Shown here: positions 1-9,060 of the stretch, piece by piece
How the letters are laid out: every line of letters begins with the position of its first letter
Position numbering within the stretch: position 1 is the stretch's first letter
Assembly: GCF_001623525.1 (NCBI RefSeq)
Contig: NZ_CP015225.1
Coordinates: 1,178,001 to 1,242,000 of the forward strand
Length of the DNA stretch: 64,000 nucleotides
Source of the DNA: Pseudomonas fluorescens
GTDB taxonomy: Bacteria > Pseudomonadota > Gammaproteobacteria > Pseudomonadales > Pseudomonadaceae
Reading direction: 5' to 3'
Translations under genes and position numbers: made by a program
The notes under the pieces: model-generated
The model's database searches: none
What the model was told of the DNA's origin: nothing
Seen by the model: the letters and a program-made list of their open reading frames with translations, nothing else

Positions 1-249
1 CGCGGCATCGACGTAGGGGCCAAGGCGGAAGTTCATCAGCTTCTGTTCGACATGGCCCGTGCCGGCGTCGCTGTGATAGTGATTTCTTCCGAGTTACCTG
101 AAGTCATGGCGGTCAGCGATCGGATTGTCACGTTCCGTGAAGGACAAATAACCGGAATTGTCTCCGCTGATGAGGCTACTGAAGAGCTTCTCATGGCGCG
201 TATGGCTCAAGGAGTGAGTTCATCGTTTTCGCAGCAAGGCGTGGCCTGA
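1..249 (+). CDS. Sugar ABC transporter ATP-binding protein, C-terminal end (partial)
   Basis: The reading frame is open from the first base and ends at a TGA at 247-249, so only the last 82 residues are present. They contain GIDVGAKAEV followed by VIVISSELPEVMAVSDRI, the end of the second nucleotide-binding domain of RbsA/XylG/MglA-type double ATPases, which energise import of monosaccharides. An RbsC-like permease follows 37 bp downstream and a LamB-type porin after that, which fits a sugar-uptake operon. The sugar cannot be told from this piece. The periplasmic binding protein is probably to the left of the window. Confidence 0.85.
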   Translation, partial: RGIDVGAKAEVHQLLFDMARAGVAVIVISSELPEVMAVSDRIVTFREGQITGIVSADEATEELLMARMAQGVSSSFSQQGVA

Positions 250-286
250 ATGGGCCGCACCCGCATCATCTATCGAGTAAATAAAA

Positions 287-1290
287 ATGATCAAGCCAGC
301 ATCGAGTGAATCAGTCGTGGAACGCCGGAAAAAGATTGAGATGGTCGGGTTCTTCGAGAAGTATGGCGTGTTGTTGTTTCTCGTCGCACTTATCGTCATT
401 TTCACCCTTTACAACCCGATGTTCCTGTCTGCGCGAAACATCAAAAACATCCTTACCGAAGTGTCGATCTACGGGATCATAGGTGTGGGAATGACCTATG
501 TGATTCTCACCGGGGGGAATCGATCTTGCAGTGGGATCGTTGCTCGCATTCGCAGCCATCAGCGGTGCATTTTTGATGCAGGCATTGGGGGGCGACTTCT
601 TCATGGGGTGGCTCGTTGCGATGCTCGCAGCGTGTGCTGTCGGCACAATGGCGGGCTACCTCCATGGCAAGGTGGTGACGCGGTTCGGCGTACCCGCATT
701 CATCGTGACGCTTGGCGGTTTGACCGTATGGCGCGGTGCGACACTCATTGTGAATGATGGCGCGCCTGTGAGCGGTTTCAATGAAGCCTTCCGCTGGTGG
801 GGAAGAGGGGGACGTACTGGGCGTACCGGTTCCTGTCCTGGTCTTTCTGGTTGTCGCTCTAGTGGGATACGTAGCTCTGCGCTACACCCGATATGGCCGG
901 CAGGTATATGCCGTTGGCGGTAACCCCGAGGCAGCGCGACTCTCAGGCCTGAGTGTTCAATCCGTCGTTCTGAGTGTTTATGTAATCACCGGTTTCCTTG
1001 CAGGGCTGGCTGGATTCCTGCTCTCTGCCCGACTTGGATCGGCTGAGGCTGTTGCCGGCACGGGTTACGAACTGCGCATTATCGCTTCAGTGGTGATCGG
1101 CGGCACCAGTCTGTTTGGTGGTTTAGGCGGCGTCGGCGGCACGATTGTCGGAGCGTTGCTCATCGGCGTACTCATCAATGGTCTCGTGATCATGAACGTG
1201 TCCGCTTACTACCAGCAAGTGGTCATTGGAATCATCATCGTGCTGGCGGTCGGTTTCGATACGTATGCCAAATCCAGAGGCAAATCTTGA
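287..1290 (+). pseudogene. RbsC-like sugar ABC permease, broken by two +1 frameshifts
   Basis: Three consecutive frames together give one permease of about 333 residues of the RbsC/XylH family: N-terminal part with VLLFLVALIVIFTLYNPMF, middle part with GSLLAFAAISGAFLMQALGG, C-terminal part with GGTSLFGGLGGVGGTIVGAL. The frame moves by one base at a run of six G at 512-517 (removing one G restores LTGGIDLAVGS) and again at five G at 807-811 (removing one G restores WWGRGDVLGVPV). Both changes are single-base gains in G runs, so this is either a real pseudogene or a homopolymer sequencing error in an intact gene. No other damage is visible. It would form the membrane channel for the ATPase just upstream. 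Confidence 0.85.
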
Positions 1291-1406
1291 TTTGGCTGAA
1301 ACACTGGAGAAAGTGATTTGTAAGCGTCCCACTGGAGCCGTACCTGTAAGTGTCTTTACCGGTCCACCTCGCAAGGTTGGCTCCAGGCTGTAACCACACG
1401 ATGTAA

Positions 1407-2723
<1,317 letters not shown>

Positions 2724-2761
2724 GCGAATCAACCAACAGGGTTAAGTCAACTGACCTCCGG

Positions 2762-2797
2762 GAAGCCCTACCACCAGCTATGTCTAGGTAGGGCTTC
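2762..2797 (+). terminator. Hairpin after the porin gene
   Basis: An 11-bp perfect stem, GAAGCCCTACC (2762-2772) with GGTAGGGCTTC (2787-2797), with a 14-nt loop, 38 bp past the porin stop codon. No clear T run follows, so it may be a weak intrinsic terminator or a 3' stabilising hairpin. Confidence 0.55.
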
Positions 2798-2826
2798 GAC
2801 TATCGAGTTGTAAGGGAGACCTGCAC

Positions 2827-3165
2827 ATGGTTCGCAACCGCATTGTTTTAGTGTTTTTACTGCTTGGGTTTGCGACACAGGCCATGGCGGAAAAGGTCCC
2901 AGCCGATGGCTGACACAAACACCAAAAGCAGATACCGATAGGGCTTCTGAGGTTGGCGTTTTCTCTGAGCGAAAAGTACTACGACTTTGCACTCCTTCCC
3001 GATTCACCTACGGTCAAGCGCCAGGAAGAAATGGTTCGGGAAGGAAGCCTGAATATTTTCTGGACAAGCACGTCCAAGGCGCTTGAGGCGCAATATCAAT
3101 CCATTCGAATTCCGATGTACAACTGGAGTGATACGAAATCCTGCGAAACGCAGGGCTTGCTGTAG
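2827..3165 (+). pseudogene. Broken periplasmic substrate-binding protein (fragment)
   Basis: ATG at 2827 opens a clear signal peptide (MVRNRIVLVFLLLGFATQAM then AEKV) but the frame stops after 28 codons at 2911-2913. The reading continues in other frames: LTQTPKADTDR around 2910-2945, then from 2953 LAFSLSEKYYDFALLPD and IFWTSTSKALEAQYQSIRIP to a stop at 3163-3165. The content resembles the N-terminal part of a transporter-type substrate-binding domain protein, which normally runs past 250 residues. At least two frameshifts and loss of the C-terminal two thirds make this a remnant. It marks the left edge of the accessory region; sequence similar to the second Rrf2 locus starts at about its 3' end. 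The exact family is uncertain. Confidence 0.55.
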
Positions 3166-3221
3166 CGACCTTCTCCTCGCCGTCCTGTGCCTGCCCTCGC
3201 GCGGCTCTTGTATCCAATATG

Positions 3222-3238
3222 GATACTAATATAGTATC
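3222..3238. promoter_or_regulatory. Rrf2-type palindromic operator, copy 1
   Basis: GATACTA-ATA-TAGTATC is a perfect 7-bp inverted repeat with a 3-bp spacer. It ends five bases before the ATG of the Rrf2 gene. The identical palindrome precedes the second Rrf2 gene at 45093-45111, and degenerate forms lie behind both genes. The likely role is autorepression by the Rrf2 protein. The closeness to the start codon means a bound regulator would block the promoter or the transcript's start. Confidence 0.75.
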
Positions 3239-3243
3239 TAAGG

Positions 3244-3669
3244 ATGGCATCAGTAAACACCCAATTTTCGATTGCCGTCCACGTAATGACGGCAATCGCA
3301 CATCACGACGGAATTTTTGCGTCAGAAATTCTCGCGGGCAGCGTTAATGCGAACCCGGTCTTCGTTAAAAGAATCCTTGTTAAACTCTCCAAGGCGAAGC
3401 TGGCTAAAACCACTGTTGGTAAGTCGGGCGGTTATGGCTTGGCACGTAGCCCTAAAAGTATTTCGCTCTTAGATATCTACTCTGCGGTAAACCCTCCAGA
3501 TGCTTTTGCCATCCACACTTATCCCGTAAGAAAGGAGTGTGTCGTGAGCTCTAACATCAAGGAAGTCATGAGCGACATCCTGGTTGATACTCAGGAGGCC
3601 GTCCATAGGGAGCTGAGACAGACGACGTTGGCGGATGTGGTTGCCAAAATCAGAGCCAGGTCCGATTAG
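3244..3669 (+). CDS. Rrf2-family transcriptional regulator, copy 1
   Basis: A 141-residue winged-helix regulator. N-terminal FSIAVHVMTAIAHHDG, the recognition region SVNANPVFVKRILVKLSKAK and the wing GKSGGYGLARSP are typical of Rrf2 proteins, especially the short YwnA-like branch. IscR/NsrR proteins hold an Fe-S cluster with three cysteines; here only Cys99 (RKECVVSSN) remains, so a cluster is unlikely and thiol sensing is more plausible. It is about 92 percent identical (130 of 141 by eye) to the protein at 45116-45541. It likely represses itself and the gene behind it through the palindromes at 3222 and 3689. The inducer is unknown; related one-cysteine Rrf2 proteins respond to oxidants or electrophiles. 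Confidence 0.88.
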   Translation: MASVNTQFSIAVHVMTAIAHHDGIFASEILAGSVNANPVFVKRILVKLSKAKLAKTTVGKSGGYGLARSPKSISLLDIYSAVNPPDAFAIHTYPVRKECVVSSNIKEVMSDILVDTQEAVHRELRQTTLADVVAKIRARSD

Positions 3670-3688
3670 CTTTTTTTTATCTTCAATA

Positions 3689-3705
3689 GATACTTTTATA
3701 GTAAC
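3689..3705. promoter_or_regulatory. Second, degenerate Rrf2 operator before the cysteine-cluster gene
   Basis: GATACTTTTATAGTAAC matches the upstream operator at 14 of 17 positions and keeps both outer half-sites. It lies between the Rrf2 gene and the next gene, 24 bp before the ATG at 3730. The equivalent place behind the second Rrf2 gene (45561-45577) carries a related site, so the arrangement was copied as a unit. It implies separate Rrf2 control of the downstream gene. Confidence 0.55.
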
Positions 3706-3729
3706 CAATAAGCATAGACAGGACACGAG

Positions 3730-4518
3730 ATGACGCAACTAAACGGAATGCCCCTTGTGACTACCGGCGGCGGCACTGGTAAAAATGCAATTCAATATAC
3801 CTGTGTGACCTGTGGTATTTGCTGTAAAGGAAGGCTGATTCCTTTAACCGTGAAAGAGGCTGAACAATGGCTGGCACGGGGAAATGATGTTGCGATATTA
3901 CTTGAGGCGTTCAGTCTCTCCTCGGGGGGGGCACAATCACCTGAGTACCAGCATAACGCGAGTAGAGCAGGCAAAGTGACAGCAGGCGATAATAACCTTA
4001 ACGTTATTGCCATATTTGCAGGAAACGCATTAAATCAATGCCCGAGCCTGCGAGAAGATAACTTGTGCGGGATCTATGAAGAGCGACCACTGGTTTGTCG
4101 AATCTACCCCATGGAAATAAATCCGTTCATTGAATTAAAAGCAGAGAATAAAATTTGTCCTCCTGAGTCTTGGGGAAGTGGTGAAATCATTTGTTCCGAC
4201 GGCGAAGCAAATCCGCCCTTGAAGTTACTGATTAATCAATCAAAACAGGCCGATGTTAAGGACGCTGCCGTTAAGGTGGAGATCTGTGAGTTTTTGGGGA
4301 TGACCGTTGCAAGCTGGAAGGGCGATGGGTTGGCGGTGTACTTCCCGAAACGGGATGTGCTCCTCGCCGCGATCCTGGCCAGTGGTATGCGCCCCGCGCG
4401 TTCGAAAAGCCAATGGGCAGTTCGTACTGATAACCTTGAACTACGTCATCAACTTCAAGGCGCGGGCGTTCCGCTGGCACATGAAGACGCAAGCGACTAT
4501 ATCTATCAAGCCTTGTAG
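3730..4518 (+). CDS. YkgJ-type CxxCxxCC cysteine-cluster protein
   Basis: A 262-residue cytoplasmic protein with the YkgJ family (formerly UPF0153) signature: CVTCGICCKG near residues 25-34, then CPSLREDNLCGIYEERPLVC with RIYPMEINPF, and further cysteines at KICPPES and EIIC. Such proteins are thought to bind zinc or an Fe-S cluster; the function of the family is not known. The C-terminal 90 residues have no motif I recognise. It lies directly behind the Rrf2 gene with its own operator-like site, and its first residues (MTQLN) resemble those of the SDR in the paralogous cassette (MTRLN), so the promoter and start were shared by duplication. Codon use is less GC-rich than in the chromosome around it, consistent with transfer. 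Confidence 0.7.
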   Translation: MTQLNGMPLVTTGGGTGKNAIQYTCVTCGICCKGRLIPLTVKEAEQWLARGNDVAILLEAFSLSSGGAQSPEYQHNASRAGKVTAGDNNLNVIAIFAGNALNQCPSLREDNLCGIYEERPLVCRIYPMEINPFIELKAENKICPPESWGSGEIICSDGEANPPLKLLINQSKQADVKDAAVKVEICEFLGMTVASWKGDGLAVYFPKRDVLLAAILASGMRPARSKSQWAVRTDNLELRHQLQGAGVPLAHEDASDYIYQAL

Positions 4519-4599
4519 CGCTTCATGGCTGTTTTCTAGCCATTAGGAACAATGGAGTTTTTGCCAGCCCGAAAGTTTGTGATGGTGCGCGCCAAGTGC

Positions 4600-4826
4600 G
4601 CGGCATCGGAGAACTCGCTCACCGTTTGCTGCAACAGAAAGTTGATCCTTACTGCCGAAGTGCCGGTAGAGCGATGTCTTCGCCGCGTCGGCCTAAGACA
4701 GCACGCAGTAGATACGGCCCGGACACTCTCCTGGCAGAACAGCTGATCGGTGGCCAGGCGGCGGTCACGGACGCCAACTTCGATGGCTTTCGGCGGTTTA
4801 CTCGCATTTTGTGCACCCTTTGACAT
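4600..4826 (-). pseudogene. TetR-family regulator remnant
   Basis: On the minus strand an ATG at 4826 starts MSKGAQNASKPP followed by RDRRLATDQLFCQESVRAV, the first helices of a TetR DNA-binding domain. After a frameshift the recognition helix AKTSLYRHFGSKDQLSVAAN appears in another frame at about 4610-4690. The rest of the gene is absent. It diverges from the crotonase gene at 4929 and may once have regulated it. About 80 residues of a usual 190-200 can be traced. Confidence 0.6.
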
Positions 4827-4928
4827 TACAGAAAGCTCGGTCTAGCGTCAGCCGGATGAATAGACAGAACGCTCTAATCTGAACTCCCCTAATGGTATTA
4901 GCACTTTTCTCGGAAGGAACAGGAAGAC

Positions 4929-5753
4929 ATGAGCGAATCCGCAACGGATACGGCGCATCAGCCGGTCCGCGCCCAGCATCTCGGCCCCGGCTACTGGCGG
5001 GTGACCTTCGACAACCCTCCGCTCAACCTCTACACCCCCGAGGTCGAGGCGGGTTTAGTTCGGATTGTCGCCCAACTCGAATCCGATGCCGAGGTCAAGA
5101 TCGTCGTCTTTGATAGTGCCCTGGCTGACTTCTTCATAGCACATATGGACGTAAGCAGAATGGGGGAGTTCGGGGACGGCATGCCGAGGTGGTTCGATCT
5201 CGTCGACCGCCTGGGCAAGGCCCGCTTCATCACCGTCGCGACCATACGAGGCCGTGCGCGCGGCATCGGCAACGAGTTCCTGTTGGCTCTCGACTTACGT
5301 TTCGCCAGCCGCGAGAACGCGATCTTTGGCCAACCCGAGGTGGGTATGGGGATCATCCCAGGCTGCGGCGGGATGGAGCGGCTGTCGGTGCTTACGGGCC
5401 GAGCCCGTGCACTGGAAATCGTCGCCTCGGGGGAGGATTACGACGCGGACCTGGCCGAACGCTACGGCTGGATCAACCGCGCCGTTCCCGACGCAGAACT
5501 CGACGCCTTCGTCGACCGTTTTGCGCAGCGGATCGCATCCTTTGACGCCGAGGCCCTGATCGCAGTCAAGACGACCCTCAATAATGAGAACCCCCCGCCC
5601 CACGGCGACAGCCTCAAAGCGACATACGCACGCTACAGCCAACTGCTCGCCCGTGATTCCGTGCAGCAGCGTTTTCAGGGCGTAGCGCAGGCGACGCCGG
5701 AAATGATCCTCGATCTGGAACTCAACATGGGCGAGCGCATCGGCCCTCGATAG
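4929..5753 (+). CDS. Enoyl-CoA hydratase/isomerase (crotonase) family protein
   Basis: A 274-residue crotonase-fold protein. The core is recognisable as FFIAHMDVSRM (oxyanion-hole region), GIGNEFLLALDLRFAS and AIFGQPEVGMGIIPGCGG. The two glutamates used by hydratases are both present (Glu116 and Glu137), so CoA-thioester hydration or isomerisation is possible. Length fits the family. The start is the ATG with GGAAGGAAC just upstream. It stands alone next to a broken TetR gene. A distant paralogue of the same layout lies in the right-hand accessory region (42141-42962). The substrate is unknown, and no other acyl-CoA enzyme is adjacent. Confidence 0.85.
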   Translation: MSESATDTAHQPVRAQHLGPGYWRVTFDNPPLNLYTPEVEAGLVRIVAQLESDAEVKIVVFDSALADFFIAHMDVSRMGEFGDGMPRWFDLVDRLGKARFITVATIRGRARGIGNEFLLALDLRFASRENAIFGQPEVGMGIIPGCGGMERLSVLTGRARALEIVASGEDYDADLAERYGWINRAVPDAELDAFVDRFAQRIASFDAEALIAVKTTLNNENPPPHGDSLKATYARYSQLLARDSVQQRFQGVAQATPEMILDLELNMGERIGPR

Positions 5754-6185
5754 CTAGGCCATCGATGAGGATCCCTCGCGTTTGGCTCGATGGTGTAGAC
5801 GAACAGCGCGCAAGGGTTGCACGGAAGCGGACTAGGTAGACGAGCGGCACACCGCTCTCGCTGCGTGTACAGAAACCATGGCAGAGGCAAATCACGCCGT
5901 AGAAAATATCGCTCAGAATTTGGATGGCGGGCGCGGGAGATACGCGCTCAAGGCTCCCATTAACGATGCCACACTCGAAGGCTGCTCAGTGTTCATAAGT
6001 ATCCTTCCCCAATGGCTGCTGAGGGCCCAAGGACTGAACGGCTTGCAGGGTAGCCGCTCCGTGCGGCACTCCGGCGCCTGATCCCGGCGTTGGTGCCGAT
6101 GGCGAGGCAATACCGCTTCGTTTATCGACGGAGCTGCAGCCATGGACACGATCATCCAAGCGGTCACGTCCGCCAAAATGAGTCT
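5754..6185. other. Stretch without a recognisable gene
   Basis: 432 bp between the crotonase and the att-like repeat. Short open frames occur on both strands (for example 5878-6081 plus, 5913-6176 minus), but neither has family motifs, a convincing ribosome site or a sensible start. The stretch is probably debris of the accessory region. Confidence 0.4.
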
Positions 6186-6278
6186 AGAGTTAAGTATTTT
6201 CCTGCCTCAGCAAGAAAAGAAACCCTTTGATTTCAATGGGTCGGACACCAGATACGAGTCTCGTTTTCCCGCTCCAAT
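6186..6278 (+). repeat. att-like imperfect repeat, copy A, with a tRNA-Gly-like 3' end
   Basis: About 93 bp aligns almost base for base, with few differences and two small gaps, to 49974-50066. The shared block includes AAGAAAAGAAACCC and ATTTCAATGGGTCGGAC and ends CGAGTCTCGTTTTCCCGCTCCA (6255-6276). That end closely resembles, from memory, the 3' end of Pseudomonas tRNA-Gly(GCC), a common integration site, with one extra T. No tRNA body precedes it, so this would be the far end of an integrated element. Homology to the MFS pseudogene stops exactly here. Confidence 0.6.
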
Positions 6279-6672
6279 TATTTTTCAGGTACAGAATCAC
6301 TGCTGGGAAAAAACCGGCTTCCGCCACCCCCAGCAAAAACCTCAGCGCCAGGAAACTCTTGGGCCCCTCGACAAAGGCCATGCAGGTGGCAATCAAGCCC
6401 CAGGTGAAAAAGGATGCGGGCAATCCAACGCCGCGCGCCGACCTTGACCATCATCAGGTTGCTGGACACTTCAAACAGGCAATAGCCAATAAAAAAAGCC
6501 CTGCCCCCCAACCGAAGACCACAGTGCTCAAGCCAATATCGGCATTCATGGTCCGCGCGGCGAAACCGACGTTGACCCGGTCGAGATAGGAGATGATGTA
6601 GAGGGAAATCTACAGCGGGAGTAGTCGCCAGAAGATCTTGTCCATGACTTGTTTTTCAATATCCGTGTTCAT
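6279..6672 (-). pseudogene. MFS transporter (ACS-like), N-terminal remnant
   Basis: Read on the minus strand from the ATG at 6672: MNTDIEKQVMDKIFWRLLPL, then an in-frame TAG (6610-6612), then SLYIISYLDRVNVGFAARTM. A frameshift follows in a T-rich run, then FFIGYCLFEVSSNLMMVKVG. A further +1 shift in a T run near 6422-6426 leads to FTWGLIATCMAFVEG and FLLGVAEAGFFPAVILYL, after which homology ends at the att-like repeat. These are transmembrane helices 1-4 of an anion:cation symporter family transporter (usually about 430 residues). The gene has a stop codon, two frameshifts and loss of two thirds of its length. Confidence 0.75.
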
Positions 6673-6933
6673 GCCAGGTCCTGCCTCCATTGCTGGAATA
6701 GTTGTTTTTATTCTGTTGGCCCAGTAACGGCCTCGCAATCAAAAACACCAGCGATCGTTCCTGCGTCGGGCTTTTTCACGTGTGTGTTGTTGGCTTGTTA
6801 TAAGGTGGCGTCTGTATGTCAGCTCAGGCTGGGATTGGTTGACTACTACAATCTTCAACTGGAGTACCGGGTCGGTGCCGTAGCTCTTCAGTCCTGGCCC
6901 ACCTTCACCGGCCGACCGTGCAGCCCGCCCCAA

Positions 6934-7857
6934 TCAAGGGTTAAGAAAGTCCTGATAGTTGGCCTTGGTAATCAGCTGATAGGGAATGGTCAACTCTGCT
7001 GCAAAGGGTTCTTTCCTGATCATCTTCAGTGCCAGGTCAATGGATCCGATGGCCTGGCCTTTGTTGTCCTGGTAGACGGTTACGAGCAATTGATCCTTCT
7101 TGATCGCGTCCAGGCCGGCGGGGCCACCATCGCTGCCACCGACCAGAATGTCCTTGCCTGAGCGCATGCCAGCCTGGTTGATGGCCATCGCCGCGCCAAT
7201 GGCCATTTCATCAGCGTTGGCGGCCACGGCATCGATTTTTTTGCCTGAGAGAATCCAGTTATTCATGAGGTCCATGGCCTTGCTGCGCTGCCACTCGGCG
7301 CTCTGTTCTTCGACCACGTGGATGTCCGGATAGCTTTTGAGTACTTCCTTCACTCCTTGGGTGCGGTTGTGGGTGGCGTTGTTGGAGAGCAGGCCGAGCA
7401 TGATCGCCAGATTGCCCTTGCCGCCCATTTTTTCTGCCAGATAGCGCATCTGCATTTCGCCGGCCTTGATCTCATCCGAACCCACATAGCCGACGCCCGG
7501 CGGCAGTTCGGCCTGGTCGGGGCGGCGGTTGACATAAACGAGGGGAACGCTGGCCTTCTGGGCGTGGGCGGTCATTTTTTGCGTGGCGGCGGTGTCCACC
7601 GGGTTGACGATGATCGCGTCCATGCCTTGGGCGGTGAAGTTCTGCACCTGGTTAAGCTGGCGCACTACATCGCCTTGGGCGTCTTCGAATTGCAGGTTCA
7701 CGCCCGGCAGATCCTTGGCGTGGGCGGCCATGTAGTCGCGCATCTGCGCCAGGAACACATCGTCCACCTGGGCGATGCTGACGCCGATACGAATATCGGC
7801 CAGAGCCAAGGGGGCGAAGAGGGCGACAAAGAGGTAGGTCAGAAGTCGTTTTTTCAT
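6934..7857 (-). CDS. Sugar ABC transporter substrate-binding protein (RbsB/MocB-like)
   Basis: A 307-residue periplasmic binding protein. Residues 1-20 (MKKRLLTYLFVALFAPLALA) are a signal peptide; DIRIGVSIAQVDDVFLAQM, MDAIIVNPVDTAAT, VGSDEIKAGEMQM and VAANADEMAIGAAMAI are characteristic of the type I pentose/inositol binding proteins (peripla_BP_4). It would deliver a sugar or cyclitol to an RbsAC-type transporter, but no ATPase or permease gene is beside it; the broken MFS gene lies downstream. It is last in a minus-strand group with the dioxygenase and SDR, 48 bp from the dioxygenase stop. The resemblance to rhizopine/inositol binding proteins is only an impression. Confidence 0.85.
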   Translation of the reverse strand: MKKRLLTYLFVALFAPLALADIRIGVSIAQVDDVFLAQMRDYMAAHAKDLPGVNLQFEDAQGDVVRQLNQVQNFTAQGMDAIIVNPVDTAATQKMTAHAQKASVPLVYVNRRPDQAELPPGVGYVGSDEIKAGEMQMRYLAEKMGGKGNLAIMLGLLSNNATHNRTQGVKEVLKSYPDIHVVEEQSAEWQRSKAMDLMNNWILSGKKIDAVAANADEMAIGAAMAINQAGMRSGKDILVGGSDGGPAGLDAIKKDQLLVTVYQDNKGQAIGSIDLALKMIRKEPFAAELTIPYQLITKANYQDFLNP

Positions 7858-7905
7858 GGTTTCAGTCCGGTTTTGTTGTTGTTTTTAAACACGTTTGAAA
7901 TAGGC

Positions 7906-9060
7906 TCATGCCTGGCGCTTGGTGCTTATCTGCATTACGCGCTCGGCAAAGGTCGCGTAGGTCCAGCGTTCTGTCAGCGCTTGGAACATCAGTTGCTGCC
8001 CGGTTTGTGGGGCCAGGCCGTGCAGCGGCGGGTCGGTGTCCAAGTTGGTGGGAAAGGAGTAGCCGTCGGCGGTGCAGGCAATCACCGCATCCAGCTCTTG
8101 TGCATCCAGTACCTGATCCGCCAACCGCTGCAGCAGGCAGGGGTAGAGCGCCAGCATCATGCGTTCGCGGTTCACGGTTTCCATGGGCTTGCCGAATGCC
8201 GAGGAGATTTGCAGCAGGTTGGCCATGCGCCGGCGATCCGGCGTGTGATTGGTGCCCGCGGCATGAAACAGCGCCGGGTTGAAGAACAGCAGGTCGCCCT
8301 TGTTCAACGGCAGCTGAACTGCGTGATGATGGAAGTAGTCGATGAACTCCGGACGGCGCCAGGCCAGGTAACCCAGTACGTATTGCTGGGAAAACGGCAA
8401 CAGCAGAGTCGGTCCGGTTTCCAGCGGCATATCGGAGTGGGCGACAGCCCCTTGCAATGTCAGGTACTGCGACAACGCATGCAGGGGCAACGGGAAGCGC
8501 TCGACGACGTCCTCTGTCTGAAAACCCAGGTGGTAGTCACGATGGGGCTGTTGCGCCTGGCCGCCCGGGTGCACCACGTTGACCTGGGCCGTGACTTGAA
8601 AGCCGGGGCCCAACCAGGCCTCGGCAATCAGCCCCAGCAGCGGGTTGGCGTAGTACTCGACAAAAGACGACGGAGATTGCAGTGCTGCCTTTTGCAACGA
8701 ATTCCAGATGCGCCCGTTGGTACCGGCCTTGGCGAAGTGATCGGCGGAGAGACCCTGGGCGGCTTCCTTGGCGAAGATGGCTTCGAACACCTGGCTGTGG
8801 CGATCGACCACGTCCAGGTCTGCATAGCCCTGGCGCACAACCATGACCCCTGGGCCGTTGCGAAACAGCCGGTGCAACTCGCTCTGCAGCTCTGCGCGAT
8901 TGCCATCGCGCAAGGTCTGCGCGTGATAGATCGGCACATTGTTTTGCACGTCGCTGCAGTGGGGATATTCCTCGGCATTGACCTGTTGTTCGCAGAGTCG
9001 GGCGAAGTCCTGCAACTGCACTGAATCAGCACGCATAAACGCTGACAGCGGCTGATTCAT
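7906..9060 (-). CDS. Phytanoyl-CoA dioxygenase-family Fe(II)/2-oxoglutarate oxygenase
   Basis: A 384-residue non-haem iron oxygenase. The metal-binding HxD lies in QPHRDYHLGF with the distal histidine in FFNPALFHAAGTNHT, and RRRMANLLQ provides the likely 2-oxoglutarate arginine. The family hydroxylates or cleaves small organic substrates and is not limited to CoA esters. Its start codon overlaps the SDR stop by four bases (9057-9060), so translation is coupled. With an SDR, a sugar-binding protein and a LacI regulator, a modified sugar or cyclitol substrate is likely (inference). Length is somewhat above the usual 270-300 residues, with an extra C-terminal part. Confidence 0.82.
   Translation of the reverse strand: MNQPLSAFMRADSVQLQDFARLCEQQVNAEEYPHCSDVQNNVPIYHAQTLRDGNRAELQSELHRLFRNGPGVMVVRQGYADLDVVDRHSQVFEAIFAKEAAQGLSADHFAKAGTNGRIWNSLQKAALQSPSSFVEYYANPLLGLIAEAWLGPGFQVTAQVNVVHPGGQAQQPHRDYHLGFQTEDVVERFPLPLHALSQYLTLQGAVAHSDMPLETGPTLLLPFSQQYVLGYLAWRRPEFIDYFHHHAVQLPLNKGDLLFFNPALFHAAGTNHTPDRRRMANLLQISSAFGKPMETVNRERMMLALYPCLLQRLADQVLDAQELDAVIACTADGYSFPTNLDTDPPLHGLAPQTGQQLMFQALTERWTYATFAERVMQISTKRQA

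Noticed and set aside
5878..6176. Short open frames on both strands after the crotonase
   Set aside because: No ribosome site, no family motif, and both frames overlap each other; treated as non-coding debris.
6255..6276. Complete tRNA-Gly gene
   Set aside because: Only the 3' end resembles the tRNA; the bases before it cannot form the D and anticodon arms.
7318..9024. Very long plus-strand open frame (568 codons)
   Set aside because: It is antisense to the dioxygenase and binding-protein genes, His/Gln/Val-rich and without motifs: a shadow of GC-rich codon use.
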